Source: Eubacteriales bacterium
Lineage (GTDB): Bacteria; Bacillota; Clostridia; Christensenellales; CAG-138
Assembly (NCBI GenBank): GCA_030695285.1
Contig: JAUYTF010000398.1
Coordinates: forward strand, 1-6,830
Length of the DNA: 6,830 nucleotides
Direction of reading: 5' to 3'
A program made the translations under genes and the position numbers. This document shows positions 4,816-6,830 of the stretch, in pieces; the stretch's first letter is position 1; every line of letters starts with the position of its first letter. The notes beneath the pieces were generated by a model. That model was not told the DNA's origin. It was given only the letters and a program-made list of their open reading frames with translations, and did no database searches.

Positions 4816-4824
4816 AGTTTAGCA
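4816..4824 (-). promoter_or_regulatory. Candidate extended -10 promoter of the SGNH gene
   Basis: On the minus strand TTGC-TAAACT contains TGn next to a fair -10 (4816-4821). No convincing -35 lies 16-18 bp upstream. Predicted start is near 4809, giving a leader of about 25 nt. The element is very similar to the SDR promoter's TTGC-TAAAAT. Confidence 0.4.
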
Positions 4825-4897
4825 AGCGACTTTCAAGTTACGCTCAAAATCATGTGACAAAATCGTGTTCGTTTCGTCAAGCGAACTTCAACTTTCG
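4817..4897. repeat. Imperfect direct repeat, two copies 55 bp apart, upstream of the SGNH gene
   Basis: Copies on the plus strand begin AAGCGACTTTCAAGTTACG (4824-4842) and AAGCGAACTTCAACTTTCG (4879-4897), matching at 15 of 19 positions. The similarity continues a few bases to the left of each (GTTTAGC and GTTTCGTC). The sequence between the copies does not match the 55-bp array. The proximal copy abuts the candidate -10. Confidence 0.5.
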
Positions 4898-4903
4898 AAC
4901 ACG
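4864..4903. repeat. Inverted repeat CGTGTTCG-N24-CGAACACG
   Basis: Two perfect 8-bp arms (4864-4871 and 4896-4903) with a 24-bp centre that contains the distal copy of the direct repeat. It lies 80-119 bp upstream of the SGNH start, in the gap between the SGNH gene and the glgP terminator. There is no T run, so it is not a terminator. It may be an operator or an RNA/DNA hairpin. Confidence 0.5.
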
Positions 4904-4950
4904 CCGTTCATATCTGGATTGGGGGTATAACCAAACAGGCGGTTATTATG

Positions 4951-4983
4951 AAAAAAAGAACCGAACGCTTTCGCATCCGGCTC
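4951..4983 (-). terminator. Intrinsic terminator of glgP
   Basis: On the minus strand 4958-4983 folds into an 11-bp uninterrupted stem (three G-T wobbles) closed by C-GAAA-G, a GNRA tetraloop, and is followed at once by seven T. It ends the glgP transcript about 147 nt after the stop codon; the stretch between (4984-5130) shows no gene. Confidence 0.93.
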
Positions 4984-5130
4984 GCTTTGTTTCTCTTAAT
5001 CTACTGCTCTACCCCAACTATTGACGGAGAGCCCTTCTTCTCTATCCAATTGATCGACTCAGTGCCGTTTTATCCCATCTGGCTCACTACCCCGACAATA
5101 AACCGGGCGCTTCAACCAGTCTGCCTGACC

Positions 5131-6830
5131 TCAGAACAGTTTTGTGCTTTCCAGCGGAGGAAGTGGATGAATGTGCCAGATTTCGCTGGCGTATTCGAGA
5201 ATCGTACGATCCGAGCTGAATTTTGCGCTGCTGGCGACATTCATCAGGCACTTTCTGCCAAACGCGATGCGGTCGCGATAATCGCGGTTGACGTCTTCGC
5301 GTCTCTGGCAGAACGCCAGAATCTCATGCAGCACGAAATAATTGTCCGGCGTTGACCAGTCCGAGCCAAAGAGCAGCGAGCGGTGCAGGTCTGCAAACGC
5401 GCCGCTGTTGTCGTCGCTGAGCGTGCCGTCGATGAGCGAATCCACCACGCGGCGCACGCGCGGTTCATAATCGTAGATCGCCTTGGGGTTATAGCGCGGC
5501 TTGAGTTCGTTGAGCTCCTTGACACGCGCACCGAAGATATAGTTGTTCTCAAGCCCCGCCTGCTCGACGATCTCCACGTTTGCGCCGTCGAAGGTGCCAA
5601 GTGTGACCGCGCCGTTGAGCATGAGCTTCATGTTGCCCGTGCCGCTGGCTTCGGTGCCCGCTGGCGAAATCTGCTCGGAAACGTCCGCCGCGGGGATGAT
5701 ATGCTCAGCATAGGAGCAGTTATAGTTCTGCACGAATACCACGCGCATCTTGTCCGCCATGTCCGGGTCGGAATTGATCATCTTGCCCAGTTCATTGATA
5801 TACTTGATGATGGACTTGGCGCGTATATACCCCGGCGCGGCTTTTGCGCCAAAGATGTAAGCCGTTGGCACAAAGTCCGTAATGCGGCCGTCTTTGATGC
5901 CAAGGTACGTATCGAGAATGCCAAAAGCATTGAGCAACTGGCGCTTGTACTCGTGCATGCGTTTGACCTGAACGTCGAAGATGAAATCCGGCGGCAGAAA
6001 GACCCCTTCGCGCGCTTGAATCAGGCGGCTGAGCTGCTGTTTTTTGACACGCTTGACCGCGTTGAACTGCTCGATGTCGTGATCCGAAAGATGCGCTTTG
6101 AGCTTACCGATCTTCTCCAGGTCGGAAAGATAACCCTTGCCGATGCGCACGTCGAGAAAATCGCACAACTCAGGATTGCACAGCCCCAGCCAGCGGCGCT
6201 GCGTGATGCCGTTGGTCTTATTCTGAAATTTCTCCGGATACGCGGCGTACCACTCCTTGAGCACGTCGCTTTTTAGAATCTCGGTGTGGAGCGCTGCAAC
6301 GCCGTTGACATAGCGCGAGCAATAGACCGCGAGATTCGCCATATGGATGAGCTTGCCCTGAATGATGGACATGCGCGAGCAGTCAAACTTGCGCGCCATC
6401 AGCTCGCCGCAGAGTTTCGCATTAATCTGGAAGATAATTTCGAACACCTCCGGCAGCACGGATTTAAACAGGTTGACATCCCATTTTTCCAGCGCTTCCG
6501 CCATGACAGTATGGTTGGTGTAGGAGAACGTCCTTGCCGCGATGTCAAACGCGCGGTCAAAGGGAATCCCCTCCTTCATGAGCAGGCGGATGAGCTCCGG
6601 GATGCTCACGGTGGGATGCGTGTCGTTGAGCTGTATCGCCACGTGCTCGGCAAAGCTGTCGATCGGGCGGTTTTCGCGCTTAAAACGGAAGATGATGTCC
6701 TGCAGGCTCGCGCTGGAGAGGAAATACTGCTGCTTGAGGCGCAGCTTCTTTCCCGCCTCGGTCGAGTCGTTGGGATACAACACGCGGGTGATGTCCTCCA
6801 CGGCGTTCTTCTCGAGCACCGCGAGCGCAT
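5131..6830 (-). CDS. glgP: Glycogen/starch/maltodextrin phosphorylase, C-terminal part (truncated by window edge)
   Basis: A GT35 phosphorylase that uses phosphate to release glucose 1-phosphate from alpha-1,4-glucan ends in the cytoplasm. The frame stays open to the right edge, so about 566 residues are seen and roughly the first 250 of a usual 800-plus are missing; the GTG at 6819 is internal. Counting from that GTG: VLYPNDS (13-19), QLNDTHPT (63-70), YTNHTVMAEALEKW (100-113), KTNGITQRRW (201-210), the phosphate-site region VKRMHEYKRQLLNAFG (285-300), and GAKAAPGY (324-331). The PLP signature EASGTGNMKLMLN (390-402) has the Schiff-base Lys at 398 (codon near 5626-5628). The C-terminus ends normally after YASEIW with a short extra tail, PLPPLESTKLF. 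It has its own terminator. Other glycogen genes, if any, would lie to the right. Glucan preference cannot be told. Confidence 0.97.
   Translation of the reverse strand, partial: ALAVLEKNAVEDITRVLYPNDSTEAGKKLRLKQQYFLSSASLQDIIFRFKRENRPIDSFAEHVAIQLNDTHPTVSIPELIRLLMKEGIPFDRAFDIAARTFSYTNHTVMAEALEKWDVNLFKSVLPEVFEIIFQINAKLCGELMARKFDCSRMSIIQGKLIHMANLAVYCSRYVNGVAALHTEILKSDVLKEWYAAYPEKFQNKTNGITQRRWLGLCNPELCDFLDVRIGKGYLSDLEKIGKLKAHLSDHDIEQFNAVKRVKKQQLSRLIQAREGVFLPPDFIFDVQVKRMHEYKRQLLNAFGILDTYLGIKDGRITDFVPTAYIFGAKAAPGYIRAKSIIKYINELGKMINSDPDMADKMRVVFVQNYNCSYAEHIIPAADVSEQISPAGTEASGTGNMKLMLNGAVTLGTFDGANVEIVEQAGLENNYIFGARVKELNELKPRYNPKAIYDYEPRVRRVVDSLIDGTLSDDNSGAFADLHRSLLFGSDWSTPDNYFVLHEILAFCQRREDVNRDYRDRIAFGRKCLMNVASSAKFSSDRTILEYASEIWHIHPLPPLESTKLF

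Noticed and set aside
5000..5040. tRNA-like D-arm (AGTTGGGGTAGAGCA on the minus strand) downstream of glgP
   Set aside because: No matching acceptor stem, anticodon arm or T arm around it.
4948..5355. A 135-codon plus-strand reading frame with a start resembling a signal peptide (MKKRTERFRIRLALFLL)
   Set aside because: Its first codons are the glgP terminator hairpin and T run read backwards, and its second half is antisense to the conserved glgP C-terminus.
5383..6276. A 297-codon plus-strand reading frame
   Set aside because: It lies wholly antisense to conserved phosphorylase motifs, including the PLP signature; such open antisense frames are common in GC-rich coding sequence.

Overview
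This is an ordinary-looking bacterial chromosomal segment of moderately high G+C. The gene content (an EFR1-type flavodoxin/ferredoxin protein, an Nfo-type endonuclease IV, a DeoR-family regulator, a GlgP-type phosphorylase) and the strong AGGAGG-like ribosome binding sites on some genes suggest an anaerobic Clostridia-type Firmicute, probably host-associated. That assignment is inference from gene families; no marker gene in the window settles it.

Layout, left to right. On the minus strand lie the N-terminal part of an EFR1-family protein (1-354, running off the left edge), a GNAT acetyltransferase (399-881), and a tRNA-Arg(ACG) (977-1052). The tRNA has its own consensus promoter (1075-1103) and intrinsic terminator (937-967). 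Next on the minus strand is a FabG-like SDR oxidoreductase (1194-1931). Divergent from it, on the plus strand, is endonuclease IV, nfo (2000-2836), followed by a solitary DeoR/GlpR-type regulator (2987-3757). Between the regulator and a convergent, minus-strand SGNH/GDSL hydrolase (4059-4784) is a 55-bp tandem repeat array (3804-4014, with a decayed unit from 3753). The array ends in a terminator hairpin that appears to serve both directions. The right end is the C-terminal two thirds of glycogen/starch phosphorylase glgP (5131-6830, minus, cut by the right edge). It has a textbook GNRA-loop terminator at 4951-4983.

The genes do not form one pathway. GNAT and EFR1 are close enough (44 bp) to share a transcript. 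SDR and nfo share a 68-bp divergent control region, in which the SDR promoter is placed so that its mRNA would start at or next to the start codon. The regulator has TGTTA/TAACA half-sites over its -10 region, so autoregulation is plausible.

I see no phage, insertion sequence, CRISPR, toxin-antitoxin or defence module. The most unusual item is the 55-bp array: on the minus strand every unit carries a small hairpin followed by six T, so the array reads as a string of terminator-like modules downstream of the SGNH gene. One base pair in the hairpin changes in a compensatory way between units. Second-tier items are the probable leaderless SDR transcript and several palindromes in promoter regions.
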